NCBI GenBank assembly: GCA_037128595.1
Contig: JBAXWB010000002.1
Coordinates: 179,697-243,696, forward strand
Length of the DNA stretch: 64,000 bases
Direction of reading: 5' to 3'
Source of the DNA: a bacterium
Lineage (GTDB): Bacteria > Verrucomicrobiota > Kiritimatiellia > CAIKKV01 > CAITUY01
Position numbers and translations under genes: made by a program. The notes below the pieces were generated by a model. It was not told the origin of the DNA and searched no databases. It saw only the letters and a program-made list of their open reading frames with translations. Positions 34,600-43,351 of the stretch are shown piece after piece (within the stretch, counting starts at the first letter, position 1; every line of letters begins with the position of its first letter).

Positions 34600-35295
34600 T
34601 TAATATTTAATGCAGTACATCACGTATGCGTTTTTTGGACGCGCTTCTGAACCCCCTGAAGATGAAGTTCCCGAATTCGCCGCCGAATATGCGGGACTAT
34701 AAGGACTTCCGTTCGAAAATGTCCAAGCAGACTGGTTTCCAGCCGTGTATAAATGCGAGTGCGCTTGATTGGTATCGCTCTGATATGAACCTACATTATT
34801 TGATGTCGCTCCCCCTGCATAACGCGCAGTTCTGGAATACACGTCGGGATCAACTGAATTTGTGGAAGTTCCAGACCAACCTCTTAAAAATTGCCCCCTT
34901 AAATCAGGAACATTGAAATTAGCCCCAGATCCACCCCATTGCGTTCCAATTGCCGCGAACAGATTATGGTATGTGTTTGTGGTAACAGAACTGCCATCAC
35001 ACAAAAGATAACCTGTCGGCAAATTTGTTCCGCCGAACTGTATAATGGTTCCCGCCAGAATGGATGACGAAACGGAATTGGTGTCAAACCGCACAATCAA
35101 AGTCTTATTGCTTATAGACACCAGGTTCGATGATCCACCCACGCTGTATGCGTTTGTGATCCCGGCCGATATTCCTGATCCAATATTTATTGGCTTGAAA
35201 ATTCCGGTATTCGTGTTGACCGTCACAGGCAGCCATTGGCCGTAAGTCACATTCGCCGCAACCACTAACGCTATAATTATCACTCTACTTTTCAT
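34600..35295 (-). CDS. Tail collar-domain fibre protein with Sec signal peptide
   Basis: A 231-residue protein. The N-terminus MKSRVIIIALVVAANVTYG-Q is a typical signal peptide. From about residue 80 it matches the phage tail collar domain: AGTIIQFGGTNLPTGYLLCDG, TYHNLFAAIGTQWGG and NFNVPDLRGQFLRGW, followed by the usual Gly/Ser-rich end (SGGSEARPKNAYVMYCIKY). It should be a short fibre or fibre tip. Its signal peptide is one of four in the virion module. Confidence 0.85.
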   Translation of the reverse strand: MKSRVIIIALVVAANVTYGQWLPVTVNTNTGIFKPINIGSGISAGITNAYSVGGSSNLVSISNKTLIVRFDTNSVSSSILAGTIIQFGGTNLPTGYLLCDGSSVTTNTYHNLFAAIGTQWGGSGANFNVPDLRGQFLRGWSGTSTNSVDPDVYSRTARYAGGATSNNVGSYQSDTNQAHSHLYTAGNQSAWTFSNGSPYSPAYSAANSGTSSSGGSEARPKNAYVMYCIKY

Positions 35296-35297
35296 AT

Positions 35298-37178
35298 TTA
35301 TCCTCTTATTGTTCCATCGTTTCCTATTCTGAATAAGCCCGAATCGCCTGTTGTTGGATCTATGATTCTCATGAATCCCTCATATCCCGTCACCGTTCCG
35401 TTAGCCTGAATGGTTGCAGTTACTGGTTCTCCATTTGACGGATTGATTCCCTGCAATAACTCACCTTCGTGCGATCCGGTAATCAAACCATTCGCCACAT
35501 CGAACACCAATGCTTCTCCTGTTGTCGCATCGGCAACGCTGACTGTTCCGGTGTGCGGGCAGTATCCCGGCACGTCGTACATCGGGAGGCACATTTGTTT
35601 CATGGAAAATGTCTGAACATGATTGACTAGAGTAACGTCATCCAGATACCAGAACCCTCCCGCGCTGAGAGTTGGACGGCATGTTCCGCCATCCCATGTA
35701 ACGACAATCGAAACTATTCCGTCTGTACCGTTGGTTCCTGGTGTACCCTGAATTCCTTGCTCCCCCTGAGCGCCTGTCTCGCCCTGAATGCCTTGTATCC
35801 CCTGTTCGCCTTGGTCTCCGCGAGGAATGGCGAAGTCGAATATTGCCGCCGATGGCGTCCCGCTGTTTGACACGCTTGCAGATGTACCGGGCGCTCCTGT
35901 TGTCGTCGTGCCAACGGAAATTGTAGCGGCGGCCCCGTCCGCTCCGTTCGCACCATCTATACCATTCGTTCCGTTCGCACCGTCAGCGCCATTTGTTCCA
36001 TCAGCACCTCTAGGAATTGTAAAATCAAGAATGGCCGCGGTCTCTGTTCCACTATTCACAACACTTGCCGACGTTCCGGGTTCGCCCGTGGACGTAGTCC
36101 CTACGGCAACCGTTCCGGATGGCCCTGAAACCTCATCAACACTGATGGAGAGATTGCCGTCAGTAGCCTGTAAATGAACATTGGTAGTGCCAGCCGTAAT
36201 AAGTGCCGCGAGATACCCGCCAGCCGTGTCACCCTCGGATACCTTGACTTTCTCGTCTTTGAATCCCAGCCATGTCTTGAAGTTCTCAAACCCGACATAT
36301 TTCACGTCAGGCATTCCCGGACTGCAATTGTTCATTATAACGGCCCACCCCGCACCGTCAGTGGGGGATTCGTCCACATGGGCCAGAAACCCCTTGATTT
36401 CCAGTCTCTTGGCTCCGGCCTCTCCCCGGATCGAAAGGGAACTTGCGTCCGGTGTCGCATTGGCCCCGTCAACCTGCACCCATTCAACAGACTTTGGGGT
36501 CTCTCCAACATTCGGTCCGCTCATCATGGGGAAACTGGCACTGGAAGCGACAACGGTATCAGCCCCAGCTATTTGAAGCATCCCGTTTATGGGGGCTCCC
36601 TCAGTGGCGTTCAGGTTGATCGTTTTGGCGTCAGGGGCCGGGACTTTAACAGGATCGAATACCTCGATGTCACCGCATTGGAGATTCTTGATTGCGCTGA
36701 TAATCCCGTCATTCATCGCAATTTGAAGAATGCGTTTCTGCCGTATGGTCTTTTTCTGTTCAGTCGTCAGGGCCGTGGGCCAACTGTCCCCGAATGAGGC
36801 AATAGCCGTGCCCGCCGTGGAATCCACGTCAACCCAGCCGTACCATGCTGCGCTTCCTTCTGTTACAGTCTGGATGATATTGCATGTGACCGATATGATG
36901 GTATCCGGCGCGACTTCCGCGAAACCAGGCTGAACCGTAAATTCGAGTTCCCCTGAAATCTTCGCCTTGAAAGAGAAATTGATTCTCTCGGATCTATCGG
37001 GAGCGTCCTGCGGATCTTCCGGGAGAGCGGATTTTCGGAATGAACCAAGAGCCCTTTTAGCCATATCGTCGGCATCGAGCATCCCCTGAATACCGAGTGA
37101 TACCCCTGAGGGGAATTCGCCCGCTGATCTAGGAGCGACCGAGCCAGCATAATTGTCGGCTATCGGTGAATTGTTCAT
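35298..37178 (-). CDS. Collagen-like tail fibre protein
   Basis: A 626-residue protein with an N-terminal globular part (residues 1-330) followed by two copies of a roughly 35-residue module (VGTTSTGEPGTSASVVNSGT... and VGTTTTGAPGTSASVSNSGT..., each ending FTIPRG/FAIPRG) and two collagen-like Gly-X-Y blocks (GADGTNGADGANG; GDQGEQGIQGIQG). The last 110 residues form a beta-rich tip (TGEALVFDVANGLITGS). The same modules are used in many phage fibres. No signal peptide. Coupled to the upstream gene by an ATGA overlap. Confidence 0.8.
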   Translation of the reverse strand: MNNSPIADNYAGSVAPRSAGEFPSGVSLGIQGMLDADDMAKRALGSFRKSALPEDPQDAPDRSERINFSFKAKISGELEFTVQPGFAEVAPDTIISVTCNIIQTVTEGSAAWYGWVDVDSTAGTAIASFGDSWPTALTTEQKKTIRQKRILQIAMNDGIISAIKNLQCGDIEVFDPVKVPAPDAKTINLNATEGAPINGMLQIAGADTVVASSASFPMMSGPNVGETPKSVEWVQVDGANATPDASSLSIRGEAGAKRLEIKGFLAHVDESPTDGAGWAVIMNNCSPGMPDVKYVGFENFKTWLGFKDEKVKVSEGDTAGGYLAALITAGTTNVHLQATDGNLSISVDEVSGPSGTVAVGTTSTGEPGTSASVVNSGTETAAILDFTIPRGADGTNGADGANGTNGIDGANGADGAAATISVGTTTTGAPGTSASVSNSGTPSAAIFDFAIPRGDQGEQGIQGIQGETGAQGEQGIQGTPGTNGTDGIVSIVVTWDGGTCRPTLSAGGFWYLDDVTLVNHVQTFSMKQMCLPMYDVPGYCPHTGTVSVADATTGEALVFDVANGLITGSHEGELLQGINPSNGEPVTATIQANGTVTGYEGFMRIIDPTTGDSGLFRIGNDGTIRG

Positions 37179-38551
37179 GGAGTGGAGTAGAGCGGGATAA
37201 TATCAGAATCACTTACCACCCATTCGCCAGTGGTTATTGTCTTCGTCTCAATGGCGTAAAGCCCTTCAGATATTTCAAGCACATGCTTTATCACTGATGT
37301 TCCGGCGCCCTTACTTCCCGCTGTCGAAGTTGCGGCATCAACAATGCCTGGATGAGTTGCCGAATATGAGCGGGTAATTGAAACGTCTACAGTTCTCTTG
37401 GTATAGAGACGGAATTGAAATACATTATAACCCGTAATTTTCTGAGGAATATCACTGTTAGTCGATGAAGTCCAAATAGGCAGCTTCACATCACTTTTAT
37501 CTAAGTCCCACTCGTAGATGGAAGATGAAACCGTAACAAAACCAGCAATAGCCGCGCCACTGATGACCCTATTGATTATTTCGCCATCGAATTGCCCCAA
37601 GTCATTTTCGAGGGCTTTAACCAATTGCGCCCCATTCTCGGGCGCCTGAGCTACCGGAATCGTGGATTTGTTCTTAAACTTCTGAACACTTTCCTTAAAG
37701 ATTCCGCCAAAATCCTTCACAATCACGAAGTCATTTCCAGCAGGATACTGCCAGAATTCCTTCACTATGTACTTAGCAACTAAATTCAGAGATTTGTCGT
37801 CACCATTCTGAGAAGGTTGCCAATCCTTTTGAATCCCTACCTCATTGGTTCCCCACTTGTAGTCAAATTCTTCGGCATAAACTCCGGTGTGCGTTCGGAA
37901 CGCTTCAAGATCTTCTGCCGTTGTCTGCCACTTGTAGCACTCGCGAGAGGAAGTCGTCTTATTTGTGCCCAGTATAACGGTCAGATTGGCGTCACCGGCC
38001 TTGATAAGTGTTTGGATGATAGTACACCCGTCTTGCACCGACTTCGGCCCCTCTGTGGTCACGGCAAGCCACTCTCCCTCATATACCTTGCCATCAGCCA
38101 TAGGGTCAGTCACAACGTTTGACAGCACCTTTGGATTGGCATTCTGAGATTTCATCAGCTTTTCAGCCACGGAAGGGTCGATAAACTGCCACTTACGGAT
38201 AAGAGTCAACTTGCCGGATTGGTTGTTACGAATCACATTTACATAGACGGACATTGCTTCCGGGGTTGTAGTAGCCCACCCCTTCCGGAGCTCCATGTAA
38301 TAATTTTCGGTCCGACCATCCCACCCGCACCCGGCATTACGCCACACACCGGGATATGTCACCCTGCCGTTGTCAATAATTAGATCGGTTACACTGCCAA
38401 TGGCGTACAACTCCGCTACGACAGCAGCGCGGTCTTTATCAACAACGTTTTGCCATTGAAGAGTAATCGACTCGTCATTGCTCTGTTCGTTCTGCCGAAC
38501 ATTAGAACGAGATGCCTTTGCCCATGGCAACAAATTAGATGAATCTGCCAT
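37175..38551 (-). CDS. Virion structural protein of unknown family
   Basis: A 458-residue, largely beta-structured soluble protein (TVSSSIYEWDLDKSDVKLPIW, YNVFQFRLYTKRTVDVSITRSY, GLYAIETKTITTGEWVVSDSD). It sits between the adaptor genes and the collagen-like fibre and overlaps both neighbours. The nozzle or tail-tip protein of a short-tailed phage would be expected here; I cannot match the sequence to one. Confidence 0.6.
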   Translation of the reverse strand: MADSSNLLPWAKASRSNVRQNEQSNDESITLQWQNVVDKDRAAVVAELYAIGSVTDLIIDNGRVTYPGVWRNAGCGWDGRTENYYMELRKGWATTTPEAMSVYVNVIRNNQSGKLTLIRKWQFIDPSVAEKLMKSQNANPKVLSNVVTDPMADGKVYEGEWLAVTTEGPKSVQDGCTIIQTLIKAGDANLTVILGTNKTTSSRECYKWQTTAEDLEAFRTHTGVYAEEFDYKWGTNEVGIQKDWQPSQNGDDKSLNLVAKYIVKEFWQYPAGNDFVIVKDFGGIFKESVQKFKNKSTIPVAQAPENGAQLVKALENDLGQFDGEIINRVISGAAIAGFVTVSSSIYEWDLDKSDVKLPIWTSSTNSDIPQKITGYNVFQFRLYTKRTVDVSITRSYSATHPGIVDAATSTAGSKGAGTSVIKHVLEISEGLYAIETKTITTGEWVVSDSDIIPLYSTP

Positions 38552-38883
38552 TAGACCCTCCCGCCGATTCCTGAAAGTTTAAGCATTTGAATAGCCTGCT
38601 CACGATGCTTGGCACTTTCCGCATCAGTAAAGAATTGTTTGGATGCAACATAACGGGCAAGATTCGTCTGGAACCTATTATCCAGCGGGATAGTGTCGCC
38701 GGATGTTGTCAACGCGGGCACTTCCATTGCCACACCGTCATCATCGTACATACAATCGGTTCTCTGGCTCATCAGTTGAGAAACGGCGTCTATAGTCCAG
38801 GCCAATCCATTTGGGGCAGTGATTGCCAATCCAGCCGCTAATGTACCGGCCTCATTGATTACGTCCTGCACGGTGAAACTCAT
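38551..38883 (-). CDS. Small head-tail connector-like protein
   Basis: A 110-residue helical protein: TVQDVINEAGTLAAGLAI, VSQLMSQRTDCMYDD and NLARYVASKQFFTDAESAKHREQAIQML. The pattern (N-terminal helix, 'LDNRFQTNLARYVASKQFFTD' middle, helical end) resembles small phage adaptor or neck proteins. Overlaps the neighbours by 1-4 bp. Confidence 0.55.
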   Translation of the reverse strand: MSFTVQDVINEAGTLAAGLAITAPNGLAWTIDAVSQLMSQRTDCMYDDDGVAMEVPALTTSGDTIPLDNRFQTNLARYVASKQFFTDAESAKHREQAIQMLKLSGIGGRV

Positions 38884-39446
38884 ATTGTTACCCCTTCATT
38901 TTCGGAACCAATGTCAATATGGCGGTCATCACCGACGCCCTTCATGGTTTCGGGATACCACCTACCGTCATCTCGATTGAAAATGCTCCATACCCCGTCA
39001 ATTACACGACGATCACCAAGCAAGGCATTCCACTCAGGCCCAGGAACTGGAATCACAGGGACAGTGCCCGTGTCACCTGAATATGTCCGGGAAGTCCCAA
39101 TGATTCGTAATACGCCAATACCCAAGAACTCAGCAGATCCGGCGTCCCACAACCTGACAGTAAATTCACGCACTACCCCATCAGGGATGCCACTGAAGGC
39201 CTCCATCATCTTGTCAGTATCCGTATTGAGCGATGTTTCGGCAGTAGGAGACCCGGTGAAGACTGGCGGGTTGCACACCCTGGCATCTCCACGCAAAACC
39301 AGCAAAGTCAGATTATCTGGTATCGTTGGAGCAAATCCCGTCATAGTTACAGCGACAGCATTGCGGTGATGCACTGTGCCAGATATGACTAACTCCATTT
39401 TTTCCCGGTTGACCTTGATTGTAATACTTGCGCTACCGATGCTCAT
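38880..39446 (-). CDS. Hypothetical structural protein
   Basis: A 188-residue beta-rich protein (SITIKVNREKMELVISGTVHHR, DNLTLLVLRGDARVCNPP, VREFTVRLWDAGSAEFLGIGVLRI) with a C-terminal RVIDGVWSIFNRDDGRWYPETM. It follows the adaptor gene directly (1 bp). Resembles tail accessory proteins; family unknown. Confidence 0.5.
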   Translation of the reverse strand: MSIGSASITIKVNREKMELVISGTVHHRNAVAVTMTGFAPTIPDNLTLLVLRGDARVCNPPVFTGSPTAETSLNTDTDKMMEAFSGIPDGVVREFTVRLWDAGSAEFLGIGVLRIIGTSRTYSGDTGTVPVIPVPGPEWNALLGDRRVIDGVWSIFNRDDGRWYPETMKGVGDDRHIDIGSENEGVTI

Positions 39447-40109
39447 TTATCCTCCCACCCTGTAACCCGTGCCTGAGAATGCACCGGAAAGATTGTAAAG
39501 CGGATTGATGGACGGTGAGGCGTTCATGTGTGAGCGAAAAACCTCTGACGCCGCTGCATTCTTGATCTTCTCGTACTTCTGATTGTAGAGTTTCGCGGTG
39601 TCTGCATCATACATCGGCCCAGCACCCTTATGAGTGCATAAATCAGCTATCGCACCATAAACAAAAGCATTTCCGTAGAGTCCGGTAATCCATTCGGGCA
39701 TCTCGTCGGTTTGTAAATTCGGGACCTGCACCACGGTTATTACCAGGCCATCAGTTACAGCAATCGAGGAAGGGGAAGACTTAAAGCGATATTCAGAGGT
39801 TGCCGGGGTAAAGGTGTCGCCTGAGCAATCCCGCTCTTTACCGAGGCGCCCGGCGGCAACATCGGCATCGGTCTTGATGAAAACGGAGTGAATGCGTCGG
39901 ATTTCAGCTTGCCATTCGGCGGCCAGAGTGTAAGTCAACTGATTCGCTACAATGTCAATAGCCGCAAGAGGTTGCTTCCATACCTCTGTTTCAAAACAAA
40001 AGCGTTGCGCAGCTTCGCGGATGGCACGGATGACTTGCCCTTTGAGTGGCGTAGCAGGCAATTTGTCTGTTACGGATGGGATAAGCTGATCGAGTCTGAC
40101 GGCTTTCAT
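39447..40109 (-). CDS. gp11-like tail adaptor (gatekeeper) protein
   Basis: A 220-residue protein with the layout of short-tailed-phage adaptors (T7 gp11/P22 gp4-like): an N-terminal helix (LKGQVIRAIREAAQRFCFETEVWKQ), a central beta part (NQLTYTLAAEWQAEIRRIHSVFI, EYRFKSSPSSIAVTDGLVITVV) and a helical end (GAIADLCTHKGAGPMYDADTAKLYNQKYEKIKNAAASEVF). It should bind below the portal. A GGAGG precedes the ATG. Located 69 bp downstream of the decoration-like gene. Confidence 0.7.
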   Translation of the reverse strand: MKAVRLDQLIPSVTDKLPATPLKGQVIRAIREAAQRFCFETEVWKQPLAAIDIVANQLTYTLAAEWQAEIRRIHSVFIKTDADVAAGRLGKERDCSGDTFTPATSEYRFKSSPSSIAVTDGLVITVVQVPNLQTDEMPEWITGLYGNAFVYGAIADLCTHKGAGPMYDADTAKLYNQKYEKIKNAAASEVFRSHMNASPSINPLYNLSGAFSGTGYRVGG

Positions 40110-40178
40110 AGGGCCTCCTCACAGAATACGGTAAAGCGGGCGCCCCTTTCGAAGCGCCCGCACCAACACAATTCGTGC

Positions 40179-40655
40179 TTACTTCGAGAGGTCTGCAATT
40201 ACTGCACGAACCCGGACCGTACCACCCGTGCAAACGGCGGTCGTGGTAAGGCGAATATCATCAGCGGCAGATGTGTACTGCTTCTGAGTCGTGTAGGCCG
40301 CAGCGGTAATAGCAACATTGGTTGCCGCCGTTGACCCAACGTACTGTGTGATACTGCCTGAATCACCAATTCCAAATGCAGCAGTCGGATTGCTCGAAGC
40401 AGTAAGCACTTCCGCACTTACAGCCAAAACAGCCGCACCTTTCGGTACTCCAATGCATTTGTAGATGTCCCCGGACCCGGCGCCAGCACCAAACGAAACG
40501 GTATTTTCAACAACATAGATCTTCCCGAGATCATGTGAGGAAAAAACTGTTCGACTACCCGTGTAATTTGTCACGGTGTTGACCGCAAACGCGGGGACGG
40601 CAAACGCGATGATTGCCGCGATAATAGCGAGAGAGATAATCTTTTTCATTTTCAT
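40179..40655 (-). CDS. Decoration-like structural protein with Sec signal peptide
   Basis: About 158 residues when started at MKMKKIISLA; a start 36 bases upstream adds an unconserved MVQHISELKEDP. The N-terminus (KKIISLAIIAAIIAFAVPAFA-V) is a signal peptide by every visible criterion. The mature part, YKCIGVPKGAAVLAVSAEVL, NPTAAFGIGDSGSITQYVGS and DIRLTTTAVCTGGTVRVRAVI, resembles small phage head-decoration or stabilising proteins that follow the coat gene. Located directly downstream of the coat gene across a strong hairpin. Confidence 0.65.
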   Translation of the reverse strand: MKMKKIISLAIIAAIIAFAVPAFAVNTVTNYTGSRTVFSSHDLGKIYVVENTVSFGAGAGSGDIYKCIGVPKGAAVLAVSAEVLTASSNPTAAFGIGDSGSITQYVGSTAATNVAITAAAYTTQKQYTSAADDIRLTTTAVCTGGTVRVRAVIADLSK

Positions 40656-40688
40656 GGGATCTTCTTTCAATTCAGAGATATGTTGAAC

Positions 40689-40724
40689 CACTGGCCTATC
40701 GGTTTGACTTCCGATAGGCCAGTG
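40689..40724 (-). terminator. Perfect 14-bp hairpin after the coat gene
   Basis: Arms CACTGGCCTATCGG and CCGATAGGCCAGTG are perfectly complementary around an 8-base loop. It begins 13 bp after the coat-protein stop. There is no U-tract, so it may be an attenuator or mRNA-stabilising structure that raises coat expression over downstream genes rather than a full terminator. Confidence 0.7.
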
Positions 40725-40736
40725 ATTGAGGTTTAC

Positions 40737-41678
40737 TTACGCAGCCGCCTTGAAATAGGCGTACCCGTTGACAATGGCCTGCGGTTTCACTGCCTTCCAA
40801 CCCCAGATGTATTCACCCTGGAGCAAGGTTTTGAACTTACCGTTGTACCACTTGTTCGTGCGGATATTCTTGAGCGTGAACCCAATAGCCGCCTTATTCC
40901 CGCCAAGGATCGCCGTAGGCGTCCCAACAGCCGAACCGTTTCCGGGGAGATACCCGCTCACGATTACGTTCATGTTGTTGATCTTGCCCCGGTATCCGTT
41001 GATAAGGCGGGAAGGACCATCACCCATGACCATCGTGGACTTCATCTCACTGTTCACCAATACCCACTCCATCCAGGGAGGAATAACCATGAAGGTTTCC
41101 TCGTTCGCATACTGCTCACGAAGAACAGCAGTGAACTGGGTAAGGTACTGAACAATCGCCGTGGCGGTGTTCGTTCCACCAAAGTTCACAGCGGCGGGGG
41201 CATCGGCTGTCCCGAGGTTATAGCCACTGAATAATGCACCGGCGGCAACGCCCTTATTGGCAGCGATGGCCGCATCCTTCATTGCGATGAAGAACTTGGT
41301 GTTAATTTTCTTCATGGCTTCCTTCAACGCGGTCTCCATGAACTGGTCGGAAAGCGCCAGGTGGCTCAATTCGGCCTGAACATCCGTCAGGGGAACGTTG
41401 AAATACCCGCCCTTGTCGATGGTCACGTCGATACCATCCAACTCCACAGGATCTTCTTCCAAATCCTGACCATCCTCATAGTCATCGTGGAATACGATGG
41501 TGGGCTCATTCGTCACCTTGACGTTATCACCCTTTTTCAACTCACTGAAATACTTGGAGGTCGTAATCAGTGGAAGCGGATCGGTTTCCCAATACCGCTT
41601 GTTCCACACCTTCGAGAACACATCCATAATGGCATACCCGGCTTTATAGTTCGGGGTGCCCTGTGCTGTTGCGATCAT
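40737..41678 (-). CDS. Major capsid (coat) protein
   Basis: A 313-residue protein of HK97-fold type. Landmarks are an N-terminal helix region (YAIMDVFSKVWNKRYWETDPLPLITTSKYF), a beta-rich E-loop/P-domain start (VTNEPTIVFHDDYEDG, VELDGIDVTIDKGGYFNVPLTDVQAE), a long spine-helix region (QFMETALKEAMKKINTKFFIAMKDAAI) and an A-domain with FMVIPPWMEWVLVNSEMKS and NNMNVIVSGYLPG. Position directly after the scaffold gene and before a hairpin agrees. The sequence is closest in style to podovirus coat proteins with DVQAELSHLALSD-type motif. Confidence 0.85.
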   Translation of the reverse strand: MIATAQGTPNYKAGYAIMDVFSKVWNKRYWETDPLPLITTSKYFSELKKGDNVKVTNEPTIVFHDDYEDGQDLEEDPVELDGIDVTIDKGGYFNVPLTDVQAELSHLALSDQFMETALKEAMKKINTKFFIAMKDAAIAANKGVAAGALFSGYNLGTADAPAAVNFGGTNTATAIVQYLTQFTAVLREQYANEETFMVIPPWMEWVLVNSEMKSTMVMGDGPSRLINGYRGKINNMNVIVSGYLPGNGSAVGTPTAILGGNKAAIGFTLKNIRTNKWYNGKFKTLLQGEYIWGWKAVKPQAIVNGYAYFKAAA

Positions 41679-41701
41679 GATATCTTCTTCTTCCTGGCGG
41701 A

Positions 41702-42682
41702 TTATCCGCCGGTTGGATTGTCGGCTTCAGCCTCACGCCACAGTTTTTCAATTTCTGCGCGTTCGGCCACGGTTGCGGTCCTCGACTCGAAGACCTTGTA
41801 TTCAAGCTCCTTGATACGAGCAGCACGCTTCGACTTGTCCTTGCTTGGATCGGGGACAGTCTCGGCGCCACCACCAGCGGCGGAAGCCGGAACCGATTGA
41901 GCCTCTTTTGAAGGCTTTGGCGGTTTCGTGGTATCCACAACGGGAGCGGCGGGGGGTGTGATCGGTTGTTTGCTTGATGCGTAAGCCTCAAGAACCTCGA
42001 TAGCCTGATTAACGTCCAGGTTAGCGGCGGCTTGATCGTATGAATCACCGAACGTCATGGGCGTTCCTTTAATGCGAGTCGCATTGGCCCAAGCGTTAAA
42101 CGCCGGGTCTCTGATGACTTCAAGGAACGTCGGGACTTTGGCTTTGACCTCCTCAGCAAAACGCTGGGTGGCTGTCTGCATGGACTGGCGTTCGAGCAAT
42201 TCAGCCTTTTTCTTGGCCTCCAATGCTTCTTGCCGAATCTTTTCCAATTCCGCTTCACGCCTTTTGGCTTCCGCCTTTTCGCGTGCTGCACGGGTTGGGA
42301 AGTGTTCAGCAAACGCCTTATCCTCCTCATCATCCACGGAAGGGGCGGCTGGCGGGGGTGGGTTTTTTGCAGCTTCGGAGAGCTTTCGGTTCTCCTCAGA
42401 TAACGTCTGCATCTGCACCCTCATAGATTCCACCGATTCGCGTAACATTCGGAGTTCCCCGCCACGCCGACCGTCTGCCTCATTCAGTTTTGCGGTGAGT
42501 TCAGCGACACGCGCCTTCTCTGCATCCAACTGATTTTTGAGTTCGGTCAATTCAGCGTTCGGGACTGGATCGGGAACAGGAGGAATCACGGGGGCCGGGG
42601 CGTCAGGGTTTTCTTCCTTCCGTGCCAGTGCCGTTGCTTCTTCCGCTTCCTTATTCAGTATGTCCATATCTGACTGATTCAT
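41702..42682 (-). CDS. Scaffolding protein
   Basis: A 326-residue protein with acidic/Pro-rich ends and a long central coiled coil (about residues 45-165: NAELTELKNQLDAEKARVAELTAKL, ELRMLRESVESMRVQMQTL, REAELEKIRQEALEAKKKAELLERQ). It is typical of phage scaffolds between portal and coat genes. Residues about 170-240 are more compact and could hold the coat-binding or protease-like part. No protease motif is evident. Confidence 0.8.
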   Translation of the reverse strand: MNQSDMDILNKEAEEATALARKEENPDAPAPVIPPVPDPVPNAELTELKNQLDAEKARVAELTAKLNEADGRRGGELRMLRESVESMRVQMQTLSEENRKLSEAAKNPPPPAAPSVDDEEDKAFAEHFPTRAAREKAEAKRREAELEKIRQEALEAKKKAELLERQSMQTATQRFAEEVKAKVPTFLEVIRDPAFNAWANATRIKGTPMTFGDSYDQAAANLDVNQAIEVLEAYASSKQPITPPAAPVVDTTKPPKPSKEAQSVPASAAGGGAETVPDPSKDKSKRAARIKELEYKVFESRTATVAERAEIEKLWREAEADNPTGG

Positions 42683-42732
42683 TATTCTGTTCTTTCTTCT
42701 TTTCCGTACTCACTGCGCTACCGGGGCGGCAA

Positions 42733-43050
42733 TTACCGTTCCGTGTCAACAAGGGCGGATAAAACTCTTGCAAGCCTTGACTTAGGCACCTCTTTGATGG
42801 GTGCTGGCGTACTTGTCGCAACGTAGGGATAGGCTGGCTGATATCCGGCGTTGCTCGCATTTTCAAAGAGACGCGCCAAATAGAACGCGGCTCCCACTTG
42901 ATTTTCTTGCCCAATAACCCTGTTCTTGGCGTCGAGCGTTTTTAGATCCTTCTCCAAGGCGGCGAGAAAAACCCTGCCGTGTTCGGTGTGGACCATCATC
43001 TTCAAGGATTCCTTGAAGGATTCGAGTTCGGCTCCATTGAGATTGAGCAT
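42733..43050 (-). CDS. Hypothetical head-module protein
   Basis: A 105-residue helical protein (GAELESFKESLKMMVHTEHGRVFLAALEKDLKTLDAKNRVIGQENQ) with a Tyr/Pro-rich C-terminal part (YQPAYPYVATSTPAP). Located between the exported small protein and the scaffold. Such helical small proteins near the portal are common in podovirus genomes. Function unknown. Confidence 0.5.
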   Translation of the reverse strand: MLNLNGAELESFKESLKMMVHTEHGRVFLAALEKDLKTLDAKNRVIGQENQVGAAFYLARLFENASNAGYQPAYPYVATSTPAPIKEVPKSRLARVLSALVDTER

Positions 43051-43060
43051 CGTTGATTCC

Positions 43061-43327
43061 TTACCGCTGGGCAGTGATCGTTACGACTCCCGTAGCCCCG
43101 GTGACACATTGGGAAACGGTTCCTGCGGCATTGGTTACAGCAACAGTTTGGAGTGTCAGGGCGACAGTGGCCGTTGCATTGGTCATCGGCTGAACCCCTT
43201 TGATCGTAATTTTGCTCGCCTGGATTTCATTTCCAGACAACTTGCCAAAGGTGGCATTCCCAAAATCCTGAGCCCGCACGATTCCACACACGGAAACTAA
43301 CGCCAACACTGCGAGTAACTTTTTCAT
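43061..43327 (-). CDS. Small Sec-exported protein in the head module
   Basis: An 88-residue protein starting at MKKLLAVLALVSV (GGAG about 9 bases ahead; two ATGs upstream are alternatives). The signal peptide MKKLLAVLALVSVCGIVRA-Q is textbook. The mature 69 residues are beta-rich, with Thr/Val repeats (ITIKGVQPMTNATATVALTLQTVAVTNAAGTVSQCVTGATGVVTI). It lies right behind the portal gene, where phages normally keep cytoplasmic assembly factors. Confidence 0.6.
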   Translation of the reverse strand: MKKLLAVLALVSVCGIVRAQDFGNATFGKLSGNEIQASKITIKGVQPMTNATATVALTLQTVAVTNAAGTVSQCVTGATGVVTITAQR

Positions 43328-43351
43328 TTTCATTTTCTCCGTGTGCATTAT

